Origin: Acidobacteriaceae bacterium dw_441
GTDB taxonomy: Bacteria > Acidobacteriota > Terriglobia > Terriglobales > Acidobacteriaceae
Length of the DNA: 64,000 bases
Direction of reading: 5' to 3'
NCBI GenBank assembly: GCA_018449715.1
Contig: JAAVVA010000001.1
Coordinates: forward strand, 1,922,001 to 1,986,000
The notes below the pieces were generated by a model. It saw nothing but the letters and a program-made list of their open reading frames with translations, ran no database searches and had not been told where the DNA came from. Below are positions 8,791 through 17,507 of this stretch, piece after piece (within the stretch, counting starts at the first letter, position 1; each line of letters begins with the position of its first letter). The position numbers were made by a program, and so were the translations under genes.

Positions 8791-9600
8791 TCACGGCAGA
8801 TAATAGAACGGATTCGGCAGCTTCACGCTCGTTTCTCCGCGAGCCTGCCCGTTCAGATCGCTCCACTGGTCGCCCATGTTCAATACGATGCGATACCCCG
8901 CGTCGACGATCTTTTGTCTTTCCTGTCCCTTGTAATCGACGGTCCCCATCTGCTTCTGCGGCCCCGTCCTCAACGACAAACCCTTCCAGCCTTTGTATCC
9001 GGCCAGCTCAAGATTCTTTGCCGTCGCCTCACGCTGTTCCTCCCAGCGTCCAGTGATGAAGAAGACATCGACACCCGCAGCCCGCGCCCTGTTGAAGAGC
9101 CGCAGCGTTCCTGGAATCGGCATTGAGGCATCTGAGGACATCGCCCACTTGTTGAACGAAGCCAGCAGAAACCCGTAGTCTTCACGGCGCAGCTCGCAGA
9201 AGCTCGACATCGAGGTCTCATCAATATCGAACACGATTGCCAGCTTCTCACCACGTTTTGCACCGGCCACCGCGCGGTCGAGCACAGCCTCGGCCCGCTT
9301 CGTCTGCGCATCGAGATCGGACCAATAGCATCCTTCCTCTCCCACGCACTCCGCATAATCGGCCAGTCTGTACCGCTCCACGCCAAAGTTCGGCACCGGC
9401 TCCGCGGCAACAATCGTGGTCGAATCCGCCGCTGCCGCCTCGGCTGTCTGCTTGATCTGCGCCGCCGAAGGGCGCTTTGCCGTTGTCAGGCTGACTGGCC
9501 TTCCACCCGGCTCCACAGGACACGAAGGAGGTCCGGAGACCTGCCCAAGGCATATTTCAGAGGCCAGCAGCAACATTCCCAGGCAACGCAGCTTGTTCAT
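8791..9600 (-). CDS. Secreted HAD-superfamily acid phosphatase (class B/IIIB type)
   Basis: A 269-residue exported phosphatase with a signal peptide (MNKLRCLGMLLLASEICLG). The catalytic HAD motif I is VFDIDETSMSSF with Asp125 as nucleophile and Asp127 as acid. Motif II is in FFITGRWEEQR, and the last acidic motif is MGDQWSDLNG. This arrangement is that of the plant-type/non-specific acid phosphatase group (HAD IIIB). It would release phosphate from organic phosphates in the periplasm. A GTG one codon upstream (9603) is an alternative start. The gene is 15 bases before the MBL-fold gene. Confidence 0.88.
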   Translation of the reverse strand: MNKLRCLGMLLLASEICLGQVSGPPSCPVEPGGRPVSLTTAKRPSAAQIKQTAEAAAADSTTIVAAEPVPNFGVERYRLADYAECVGEEGCYWSDLDAQTKRAEAVLDRAVAGAKRGEKLAIVFDIDETSMSSFCELRREDYGFLLASFNKWAMSSDASMPIPGTLRLFNRARAAGVDVFFITGRWEEQREATAKNLELAGYKGWKGLSLRTGPQKQMGTVDYKGQERQKIVDAGYRIVLNMGDQWSDLNGQARGETSVKLPNPFYYLP

Positions 9601-9641
9601 CACGCACTCACCTTACAAGAGAGATAACCAGCTACTACTCT

Positions 9642-11429
9642 TTACGCCCTGGACGTAGCTTCATCCGCATAAAAATCCGCGATCTCGCGAGCATATTTTT
9701 TCGCAATGACACGCCGCTTCAGCTTCATGCTCGGCGTAAGCTCTTCAGTCTCCACACTCCACTCGTCAGGAACAACGTGAATCCGCTTGATCGTCTCGAA
9801 GTTCGCAAGCCCCCGATTCACGCGGTCCACAATCTCCTGGTAGGCCTTCACCACACGCGCATCCTTTACCAGCGCAGCCGCATCGTTCTCCTGCACTCCC
9901 TGCGCCTTTGCCCATCCCTTCAAGGCTGCCAGATTCGGCGAGATCAACACGCTGGCAAACTTATGCTTATCTCCCACCATCGCCGCGTGTCCCACCAGGG
10001 CATCGGCCTTCAGCTTGTTCTCAATCGGCTGCGGAGCAATCAGCTTTCCTCCGCTCGTCTTCAGCAGTTCTTTCTTGCGGTCCGTAATCGTCAGGAAGCC
10101 ATTCGCGTCGATGTTGCCGATATCGCCGGTCTTGAACCAGCCATCTTCGGTGAACGCCTCCCGCGTCTCCTCGTCCTTCTTCCAGTAGCCCACGAAGACC
10201 GACGGCCCCTTCACCTCGACCTCTTCATCCACGGCGATCCTGCACTGCAGGTTTTCGAGCGGCTTGCCGACACTCCCCAGCTTCATCGCGCCGGGATAGT
10301 TCAAAGCAATCACCGGCGAGGTCTCCGTCAGCCCATAACCTTCATAAATAGGAATCCCGGCATCCGCAAACCATCCAGCAAGATCAACTCCAAGCGGCGC
10401 CCCACCCGAGATGAAGATACTCGTTCTTCCACCGAACGCCTCGCGAATCTTCCCAAAAACCAGCTTGTTCGCCAGCTTCCATCCCAGACCACTGGGCTGC
10501 TTTTCAGACAGTGTTTCGGCCTGATGCTCGCGTCCCACTTTCAACGCCCAACTCAGAATCCTGCGCTTGACAGGCGACTCAGAGGACTTCGCCTCCACCG
10601 CCTCGCGAATCTTCTCGTAAACCCTCGGAACCGCGACAAAGATCGTGGGACGAATGACCTTCATCGCCGCCGGAAGCTGATCGAACTTCTTGCAGTACGC
10701 CAGTGTCACGCCATGACACATCAGCGCATAGTCCAGATGGCGCGCCGTCACGTGCGAAAGAGGAAGAAACGAGATGCCAGTATCCCTGTCACTCAACGGG
10801 AACGACCCCGTCGAGTAGTTCAGGTTGCTCGCGAAGTTGTCGTGCGTCAGCATCACACCCTTCGGCTCGCCCGTCGTGCCCGAGGTGTAGATGATCGTCG
10901 AAAGATCCTCCGGCCTCGTCGTCTTCACCATCACGTCGAAGGCCGCGTCGCGCTGCTGCTTTGCAGACGCATCCTTCATCAGGTCGGCGAAAGGAATCGC
11001 CCCTTCGAGAGTACCTTCGTCCATCACCACGACATACTTCAGGTCGGGCATCTCTCCTGCCTGCCGTACCTTTTCGTACATCTCCGCAGACGAAACCACC
11101 ACAATCTTCGCTGCTGAATCGCGCAGCATATATCCGATCTGTTCTGGAGTCAGCGTAGGATATAGCGGAACATCCACGCCGCCAATCGCGAGCACGGCAA
11201 AGTCCGTCACCTGCCACTCCCAGCGGTTCTCCGAAAGCAAGGCCACACGGTCGCCCTTGCCGACACCCCACCCCAGCAGCACATCGGCCAGAGCGCGCAC
11301 GCGTCCATACAGGTCAGTTGAAGAGATCGGCGTCCAGCTCTCCGGGGACTGCTGAGCCATCAGCACAATGTGGTCGCCGCGCCCCGTGGCTCTTACAAGG
11401 ACGTCGTTCAGAGTTCGCAGATCAAACAT
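9642..11429 (-). CDS. Long-chain acyl-CoA synthetase (AMP-forming)
   Basis: A 595-residue AMP-binding enzyme of the FadD15/long-chain fatty acid-CoA ligase type. It activates fatty acids with ATP to acyl-AMP and then acyl-CoA. Motifs: the P-loop YTSGTTGEPKG at 181-191, YEGYGLTETSPVI, the hinge region TGDIGNIDANGFLTITDRKKE and the C-terminal lid. No signal peptide. The start ATG has an AAGG ribosome site. It follows the UbiA-like gene by 42 bases on the same strand. The long plus-strand frame opposite is an antisense shadow. Chain-length preference cannot be read from sequence here. Confidence 0.93.
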   Translation of the reverse strand: MFDLRTLNDVLVRATGRGDHIVLMAQQSPESWTPISSTDLYGRVRALADVLLGWGVGKGDRVALLSENRWEWQVTDFAVLAIGGVDVPLYPTLTPEQIGYMLRDSAAKIVVVSSAEMYEKVRQAGEMPDLKYVVVMDEGTLEGAIPFADLMKDASAKQQRDAAFDVMVKTTRPEDLSTIIYTSGTTGEPKGVMLTHDNFASNLNYSTGSFPLSDRDTGISFLPLSHVTARHLDYALMCHGVTLAYCKKFDQLPAAMKVIRPTIFVAVPRVYEKIREAVEAKSSESPVKRRILSWALKVGREHQAETLSEKQPSGLGWKLANKLVFGKIREAFGGRTSIFISGGAPLGVDLAGWFADAGIPIYEGYGLTETSPVIALNYPGAMKLGSVGKPLENLQCRIAVDEEVEVKGPSVFVGYWKKDEETREAFTEDGWFKTGDIGNIDANGFLTITDRKKELLKTSGGKLIAPQPIENKLKADALVGHAAMVGDKHKFASVLISPNLAALKGWAKAQGVQENDAAALVKDARVVKAYQEIVDRVNRGLANFETIKRIHVVPDEWSVETEELTPSMKLKRRVIAKKYAREIADFYADEATSRA

Positions 11430-11471
11430 GATCGCCTTTATATCCCATCATCCCGCGACAGGCTACTGCGT

Positions 11472-12338
11472 TTACCGCCGAAGAAGAACATCGGTCGCAA
11501 TAAACCCGAAAAACACCACAGAGATGATGCCGTTCAGTGTGAAAAAAGCTGCATTCATCCGCCGCATATCCTTCGGCGAAATGATCAGATGTTCGTACAG
11601 CAGCAGCGCGGCGACGACGGCAATTCCCGCCATCGCAATCTTCCCAAGGCCAAACGAAACCACAAGCCAGTACAGCGTCCCAAGCATCCCAAGATGCATC
11701 AGACGAGCAATCCAAAACGAGGTCTCCAGGCCAAAGGCCTGCGGAACGCTGTTGAGTCCCGCGCTGCGATCATGCTCGAAGTCCTGGCAGGCATAGAGAA
11801 CATCGAAGCCGCCGACCCATAACAGAACAGCCAGCGTCAGAATAATGATCCGAGGATCGAGCGAGCCGCGCACCGCGATCCACGCAGCCGAAGGAGCAAT
11901 CCCCAGCGCAAGCCCCAGCACAAGATGCGACCACCGCGTAATCCGCTTCATGTAGCTGTAGACCAGCACGACGAAGAGAGCCACCGGGGCAAGCAGCAGC
12001 GTAAGACGATTCAGCATCGCCGCGCCAAGAAAGAAAATCGCGGCGGAAACCAGCACGAAGCCCGCGACAAAGCTGGTCGTCAACGCACCCGCAGGCAGCG
12101 CCCTCATGGCCGTGCGCGGATTCGCTGCATCCAGCTTCGCATCCACCAGGCGATTGAACGCCATCGCAGCCGAGCGAGCCGCAACCATGCAGACGATAAT
12201 CCATCCCAGCACGCGCAGCGAAGGCCACGCGCCAGCAGCCAGAACAGCTCCGGTCAGAGCAAACGGCAACGCGAAGACCGAGTGCTCCCACTTGATCATC
12301 TCCAGCGTGACAGCCGTATTTTTCCACATCGAACTCAT
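11472..12338 (-). CDS. UbiA-family polyprenyltransferase (4-hydroxybenzoate type / MqnP-like)
   Basis: A 288-residue integral membrane prenyltransferase with about eight hydrophobic helices. The two Asp-rich magnesium-diphosphate motifs are plain: NRLVDAKLDAANPRT and DVLYACQDFEHDRSAG. The second is the form seen in the bacterial UbiA group often labelled MqnP, which prenylates a naphthoate in the futalosine menaquinone route; canonical UbiA prenylates 4-hydroxybenzoate. With a UbiE/MenG methyltransferase also in the window, a quinone role is likely, but which pathway is inference. The ribosome site TTAGGATGAAG is good. Confidence 0.9.
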   Translation of the reverse strand: MSSMWKNTAVTLEMIKWEHSVFALPFALTGAVLAAGAWPSLRVLGWIIVCMVAARSAAMAFNRLVDAKLDAANPRTAMRALPAGALTTSFVAGFVLVSAAIFFLGAAMLNRLTLLLAPVALFVVLVYSYMKRITRWSHLVLGLALGIAPSAAWIAVRGSLDPRIIILTLAVLLWVGGFDVLYACQDFEHDRSAGLNSVPQAFGLETSFWIARLMHLGMLGTLYWLVVSFGLGKIAMAGIAVVAALLLYEHLIISPKDMRRMNAAFFTLNGIISVVFFGFIATDVLLRR

Positions 12339-12391
12339 ATCTTCATCCTAAAAGACAACGCGCCACAGAGACAGTTTTTCTCCTCGTGCCG

Positions 12392-15300
12392 CTAGCGATA
12401 GCGCCGTCGCAGCTTATAAACAATGCTGAACACACCGGACTCATCGCGCGTCACCACGATCGAAGAGTTGTGCGTCAGGTCGTACTGCACCTGAATGAGC
12501 TGTTGCGCCGAGGTATTGACGTTCGTCGCAAAGACAGCCGTAATCTGCTTCGAAATCTGCTCCTGAATCGTGATGCGCGCCGAGGAGTTGCCCAGCGTTC
12601 CGACAAACGCCGGGTCGATCTTCACGCTGCCCACGCCGAAGAGCTTTTCGACGCGAGAGCTGACCGTCGCATTCAAGGCTCCTCCCAGCAACGCGCTGGT
12701 CGTTGGATCGGTTCCCGCCGCAATCTGGCGCTGCTGGTAGATCTGCGCCTCCTCCTGTGTTCGCCCTAATGCAAGCAGCGCAAAGACATCGCTCTGGCTC
12801 AGCGGAGGCTCAGAGCGATAGGTCGGCTTCAGATTGTTCGTCGTGCCATGCAGACCAATCGTGATCTCATAATTCTCCACCTGCGCGGTCGCGTCGATAT
12901 CGATCATCGGGTCGATGCGCACCGGGTTCGTGAAGTAGATATCGCCGCGCTGCAGCTGGTACTTCGTACTCGCGAAGGTCGCGCTTCCATCCGTGATCTG
13001 GATGCGGCCAAGAATCGAAGGCGCGGCAAGCGTGCCGCGAATATTCAGATCGACCGAACCCGCCAGCTTGGCATACGAGTTCTGGAAGTCCAGCTGCGGC
13101 GCGCTGGTAATGTGAACATCCAGCCGGACCTTGTTCGACGGAGCATCAGGATCGGGCGGCGCCGAGATCGAGGCTCCGCTGCCAGCAAAGGCCGCAAAGT
13201 CCACATCCTGCCCCACGCCGAAGCGCGTAATCATGATGTTGCCGCTCAGCAGCGAACTGGTAGATGTTCCCTGCAATTTGAAGTTCGCATTCGCGGTCGC
13301 GCTCAGGCCATACCACCGCACGCGAACCGCATCTCCTGTGGCCGTCAGGTCCGCGTAGAACCCGTTGCGGAAACGCAGCGATCCTCCGAACTTCAGATCG
13401 CCGCCGCCGGTCTTTCCCGTGAGGTTCTGCACCTGCAGACGATCCTCCGTGAAGACCAGCGTGCCATTCATATCGCTCAGGCCATTCGGAACTCCGTCGA
13501 GCGCAAGATTCACATGCTCAAGCTGCACTTTACCGGTCAAGCCGGGGTTGGAGACATAGCCCCCCGCTGCCACCGTAAACTGCACCCTGCCGCTGGCGAT
13601 CAGGTCCGGATCGAAGGTGTGCATCAAAGCCATGCTCACTCCGCCGCTTCCCTTCACATTGATCTTTCCGCCTTTCGGATCGGCCGCGCCAAAAAGCTGC
13701 GCCGTGCCTGAGAAGTGCATATCCGTATCCTGCCCGGTGATGTGTACCTGTTCGAGCGAGGCCACGCCATCGCGCAGACTAACGCGCAACGGCTCCGCGG
13801 CCTTCAACTCAATTCCCTGCAGCTTCACGTCCACGTTGTCGAGCTGCGCCACGCCACTCAAAGCCCTGGGAGTCTTCAGCGGACCTTCCACCGAAGCCAC
13901 GCCGCTGATGGAAGACTGCGCCTTGATGTTGCCCGGCCCGAACATCCGAAGCGGACGATCCACATCGAAGTCCGTCAGCGACAGCTTCGCCTGCGTCTGG
14001 TAGTCGCCAGTAAGAAGCGTCTGTCCCTGCAGATTCAGTTTCGTTCCCACGATACTCGAGTTCGCCGCAAAGAGCAGCTTCTCGCCTTCGCTGTGCGCCT
14101 CTGCCGTAGCCTCTCCCACCGGCTGCCCCGCGTAGGTCACATTCGCCAGCTTCACATTCGCACGCAGCGCAGGCTGCGTCACCGTGCCATTCGCATCGGC
14201 AACAAGTGTCAAACGGCCATCGACATCGGCTCCCGACTTCCTGACATTCTCGAACTTCGACAGCTGCAGGTCGCGCGCCTCAAGATGACCGCGCAGCCGC
14301 TGGCTATCGAGGTCATATCCTCCGTTGCCCGCGATCTGCATTCCGTACAGACGAAGCAGAACATTTGTCGCGCCAATCTCTTTGCCTCGCAGAGTCAGAT
14401 CCGCCGCGACCGATTCATACGACTCACCATAGGCTGTGCCATCTTTGAGCGATACATGCCCGTCCCCGTTGAGATCTCGAATGGTTCCGACGATATGTGC
14501 ATTCGCCGCCGCAGTCCCTGCAACAGGAATCTTCTGCTGCTGCCCTGCAATCTGAAGCAGGTCTGTAAGCTGCGCGTCGGCAAGACGCATGTTCATATCG
14601 AGAGCCGTCTCCTCATCCCACACATACGAGACAACTCCCTTGCGCGACACCTCGCGTCGAGGAGCCACCGTCCCCGAAGCCACCAGCACCGCCGTTCCTC
14701 GGCGGACCGTCGAGTCCGCAATGGCCACTCCCGAGTTCGGCGAAAACTCCGCGTCAGCGACGACCGAATCGATCAACGCATCGGTCGATCCCAGCACCAG
14801 CTCAATATTGGCCGCCTGCAGATGGCCTTTCACATCGAGATTGCGAAGCGCTCCACGCGCCGATCCAGCAAAGCTCAGCTCGCCATGAAGATTGACCGGA
14901 ATCGCAGCGCTTCCCTTCTTCCCGTCCGCCTCCAAGCCCAACGTGGTCAGCAACTGGTTGTACTCGCCCAGGTCATGCACGGTTAGCTCCGTTCGCAGGT
15001 CCGTCAGAGGATCACTCTTATCCACTCCCAGAATGCCCGAGATGTGAACATCCGATTGCGGCGTCCGCACGGCAAGCTGCTGTATCTGTACCGTCTCGTT
15101 CTTGCCGGAGTAATGCGCCTGCACACTTCCCGACACAGGAACGCCGGAACGCGGAACGCCAGTAGGTGCAAGCGTCAGGTCACCATCGACCTCAACAGTA
15201 TCTGCAACATCTTTCGCGACGCCTCCCCACTGCACCTTCACCGGACCGCTAACCGCCGTATCGAACCCGAGATCGCCAAACGTCCCCGCAGTGATCTTCA

Positions 15301-16726
15301 GGATCGACCGCAGCGGAACCCTGCTCAGGTCGGCATCCAGAAGAGCATGAGACGGCTCCTTCTCTCCACCCAGCCAGTTCTCGATGCGCATGTCTCCGGT
15401 CACGGAGCCGCCGCCTGCAAGCCTCGCCGTCAGACTGGGCAGCGACAGCTCCTCCGGCGTCAGGCGAACCTGCGTCTCCGCATCAACACCGTGGACCGCA
15501 ACATACTGGTCGCCATATCCCGCACCATGCAGCTTCGCCGTTCCAGTAACAAGAAACGTCGCAGGACACTCCTCATCCTTCTCGGCCTGCTTCGGAGCCG
15601 CCTGCCGCTTCAGCCTGCCTCGCAGCCTCTGCCACAGAGGCGTTCTCTGCTTAGTCGCAGGAGCAGGCTGAACGCAGTTCCTTCCCTGCAGATCGAGATC
15701 GACCACACCTTCCTTCAGACCATCGACGCCGGTCTGCACTGCAATCTGGTGAATCTCCACCGAGCCAGTAGCTGAAGCATTCCACTCCGGCTTCGCGAAG
15801 TGCTTCAGCGTGCCCTTCGCCTCAAGCTGCGATGCCTTGCCGGTGTGAAGCACCAGGCGATTCAACACCGCCTCATCCCGCCCCATCTCCGCCTCAAGAT
15901 GAAGCGAAGACTGCGCCTCCTCTTCCTTCTTCAGTCGCGTGCGAAGATCCTTCAGGTCAATCGTCGCGCCATAGCGGTCTGTTTTGAAGATGTAGTGGAT
16001 CTCCGCATCAAGATCGCGCGCCGCAACATCGAACGGAATCGCCCTGTCATTGAACAGCGCGACACCATTCGCAATCTCCACGCTTCGCACCTTCAGGTCG
16101 AGCAGCGTATCGGTGACCGAAGTCTTGCTGGTGCTGCGATGCTTCGGAACTGGCTGGTTCGTCTTGCCGTCCTTATCCACGATCAGATGAAACTGAGGAT
16201 GCTCCACCCTCAGATAGTTCAACGAAACATGCGAAGCAATCCCGCTGCTGAAGGTATTCCTGAAGAAGTTGATGATCTTCACCCTCACCAGAATCTTGTC
16301 CACCGAAAGATACGGTGCTTCGCCCGGTCCTTCCAGCCCATGAATCACAAGGCCGTCTGCCTGCACGGCAAGATGCCACAGGTCGAAGCTCACGCGCTTC
16401 AGCTCAACCCGTCCGCCTGTCGCATCGCCCAGCACCGTAATCAGCTTCTCTCCGACGCGCCGCTCAAAGTCAGGCGTCGTGGTGTACCAGGCGAAGACTC
16501 CGAAGAGAACAAGCATCAGGGAGAGCGCTCCCCCGATGGCCCACAAGGTTCCGCGCGTGATCCTCGAAGCAATCGAACGCTTCACCTTCTTCAGGCGTTC
16601 TTCAATCTGCTCCTTCTTCTCTTCGAGCCTCTCCTCAATCTGCTGGCGTCTCTCTTCAATGCGCTTTTCAAGGCTCCGCCGTTCATCCTCTGGAGGAGTC
16701 GGCGGCGTCTGCTGTTCGTCGCTCAT
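12392..16726 (-). CDS. tamB: TamB/DUF490 inner-membrane-anchored translocation and assembly protein
   Basis: A 1444-residue TamB protein: one N-terminal membrane helix (about 58-80) and a huge periplasmic part of repetitive beta segments that in this family form a hydrophobic groove from inner to outer membrane. The C-terminal DUF490 region (SQSDVFALLALGRTQEEAQ to the end at FSIVYKLRRRYR) is clear. Odd point: residues 15-50 before the membrane helix are a charged coiled coil rich in EERLEEKKEQIEERLKK, placed in the cytosol. The start ATG at 16726 overlaps the upstream gene stop as ATGA and has GGAGGT. It is the last gene of the Omp85, SurA_N, TamB operon, so it probably works with that Omp85 protein in outer-membrane protein or lipid transport. 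Confidence 0.93.
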   Translation of the reverse strand: MSDEQQTPPTPPEDERRSLEKRIEERRQQIEERLEEKKEQIEERLKKVKRSIASRITRGTLWAIGGALSLMLVLFGVFAWYTTTPDFERRVGEKLITVLGDATGGRVELKRVSFDLWHLAVQADGLVIHGLEGPGEAPYLSVDKILVRVKIINFFRNTFSSGIASHVSLNYLRVEHPQFHLIVDKDGKTNQPVPKHRSTSKTSVTDTLLDLKVRSVEIANGVALFNDRAIPFDVAARDLDAEIHYIFKTDRYGATIDLKDLRTRLKKEEEAQSSLHLEAEMGRDEAVLNRLVLHTGKASQLEAKGTLKHFAKPEWNASATGSVEIHQIAVQTGVDGLKEGVVDLDLQGRNCVQPAPATKQRTPLWQRLRGRLKRQAAPKQAEKDEECPATFLVTGTAKLHGAGYGDQYVAVHGVDAETQVRLTPEELSLPSLTARLAGGGSVTGDMRIENWLGGEKEPSHALLDADLSRVPLRSILKITAGTFGDLGFDTAVSGPVKVQWGGVAKDVADTVEVDGDLTLAPTGVPRSGVPVSGSVQAHYSGKNETVQIQQLAVRTPQSDVHISGILGVDKSDPLTDLRTELTVHDLGEYNQLLTTLGLEADGKKGSAAIPVNLHGELSFAGSARGALRNLDVKGHLQAANIELVLGSTDALIDSVVADAEFSPNSGVAIADSTVRRGTAVLVASGTVAPRREVSRKGVVSYVWDEETALDMNMRLADAQLTDLLQIAGQQQKIPVAGTAAANAHIVGTIRDLNGDGHVSLKDGTAYGESYESVAADLTLRGKEIGATNVLLRLYGMQIAGNGGYDLDSQRLRGHLEARDLQLSKFENVRKSGADVDGRLTLVADANGTVTQPALRANVKLANVTYAGQPVGEATAEAHSEGEKLLFAANSSIVGTKLNLQGQTLLTGDYQTQAKLSLTDFDVDRPLRMFGPGNIKAQSSISGVASVEGPLKTPRALSGVAQLDNVDVKLQGIELKAAEPLRVSLRDGVASLEQVHITGQDTDMHFSGTAQLFGAADPKGGKINVKGSGGVSMALMHTFDPDLIASGRVQFTVAAGGYVSNPGLTGKVQLEHVNLALDGVPNGLSDMNGTLVFTEDRLQVQNLTGKTGGGDLKFGGSLRFRNGFYADLTATGDAVRVRWYGLSATANANFKLQGTSTSSLLSGNIMITRFGVGQDVDFAAFAGSGASISAPPDPDAPSNKVRLDVHITSAPQLDFQNSYAKLAGSVDLNIRGTLAAPSILGRIQITDGSATFASTKYQLQRGDIYFTNPVRIDPMIDIDATAQVENYEITIGLHGTTNNLKPTYRSEPPLSQSDVFALLALGRTQEEAQIYQQRQIAAGTDPTTSALLGGALNATVSSRVEKLFGVGSVKIDPAFVGTLGNSSARITIQEQISKQITAVFATNVNTSAQQLIQVQYDLTHNSSIVVTRDESGVFSIVYKLRRRYR

Positions 16727-17505
16727 GGCGCCACCTCCCCCGGCTTCATCACCCACACACTGCCCTGCGCGCGCAACGACTGCAACCAGTCACGCAGCAG
16801 GCTTCCCACCTGCTGCTGCAGCAGAACCTCTTCGATGCGCTGCGAGATCGTCTCCAACTTCGGCGGAGTAGCACGCTGCTTCTCATACTCCGGCAGCATC
16901 ATCTTTTCGTAGTAATTCTTAATCTCGTCATCAGAGATGTGGATACCGCTCCTGAAGCGTACTTCGGTCAACCGCAAAACTTCCATGCGATTCCGCCAGC
17001 GACTGCGAAACTCCGGCACCGTGAACCCCTGCGAGAGAAGATACTTCGCCCACCCATCGTCCGTATCGCAGTGGTACTGCTGCCTGCACGCGGGAATGTC
17101 GCGGCGCAGCGTCTGTATCTGCTTGTCCAGCTCATCGTCCGAGACAGCAATCTGGTCAGCCTCGAGCGCGGCCTGTTGCAACAACAGAGCGCGGTCGATC
17201 AGCCGCTGCACAGCGCGGTCGCGCGAGAACTCCGCAGCGCCGCGATACGGCTGAATATTCTCGAACCTGCGTTCTTCATCGACATCGCTCTCCAGAATCA
17301 CGTCGCCGTTGACCACAGCCACCACTCCATCGATGGCCGTGCCGCGCTCCTGTACAGGCCCTTTGGCAATCGGAGAAGCCGCAGGCGCGGGAACCACAGC
17401 CGGAGCCGGACTTTGCTGCTGCGCCCAGACAGGCGCGGCCATCAGCAGAAGAGCAAGCGGCTTCCCCAGCCATCGCAGTGTCGTGTTGTAAGCCGGATCG
17501 CGCAT
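16723..17505 (-). CDS. Periplasmic SurA_N-domain chaperone without a PPIase domain
   Basis: A 260-residue exported protein: signal peptide to about residue 28 (VWAQQQ), Pro/Ala linker, then a SurA N-terminal domain that starts DGVVAVVNGDVILESDVDEE and runs through long helices to SISDDEIKNYYEKMM-like sequence near the end. SurA and parvulin chaperones normally follow this with a rotamase domain; here the protein ends after the chaperone part. It lies 2 bases after the Omp85 gene and overlaps tamB by four bases (ATGA), so the three are translated together. A job as holdase for outer-membrane proteins on the way to the neighbouring Omp85 is inferred. Confidence 0.88.
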   Translation of the reverse strand: MRDPAYNTTLRWLGKPLALLLMAAPVWAQQQSPAPAVVPAPAASPIAKGPVQERGTAIDGVVAVVNGDVILESDVDEERRFENIQPYRGAAEFSRDRAVQRLIDRALLLQQAALEADQIAVSDDELDKQIQTLRRDIPACRQQYHCDTDDGWAKYLLSQGFTVPEFRSRWRNRMEVLRLTEVRFRSGIHISDDEIKNYYEKMMLPEYEKQRATPPKLETISQRIEEVLLQQQVGSLLRDWLQSLRAQGSVWVMKPGEVAP

Positions 17506-17507
17506 GT

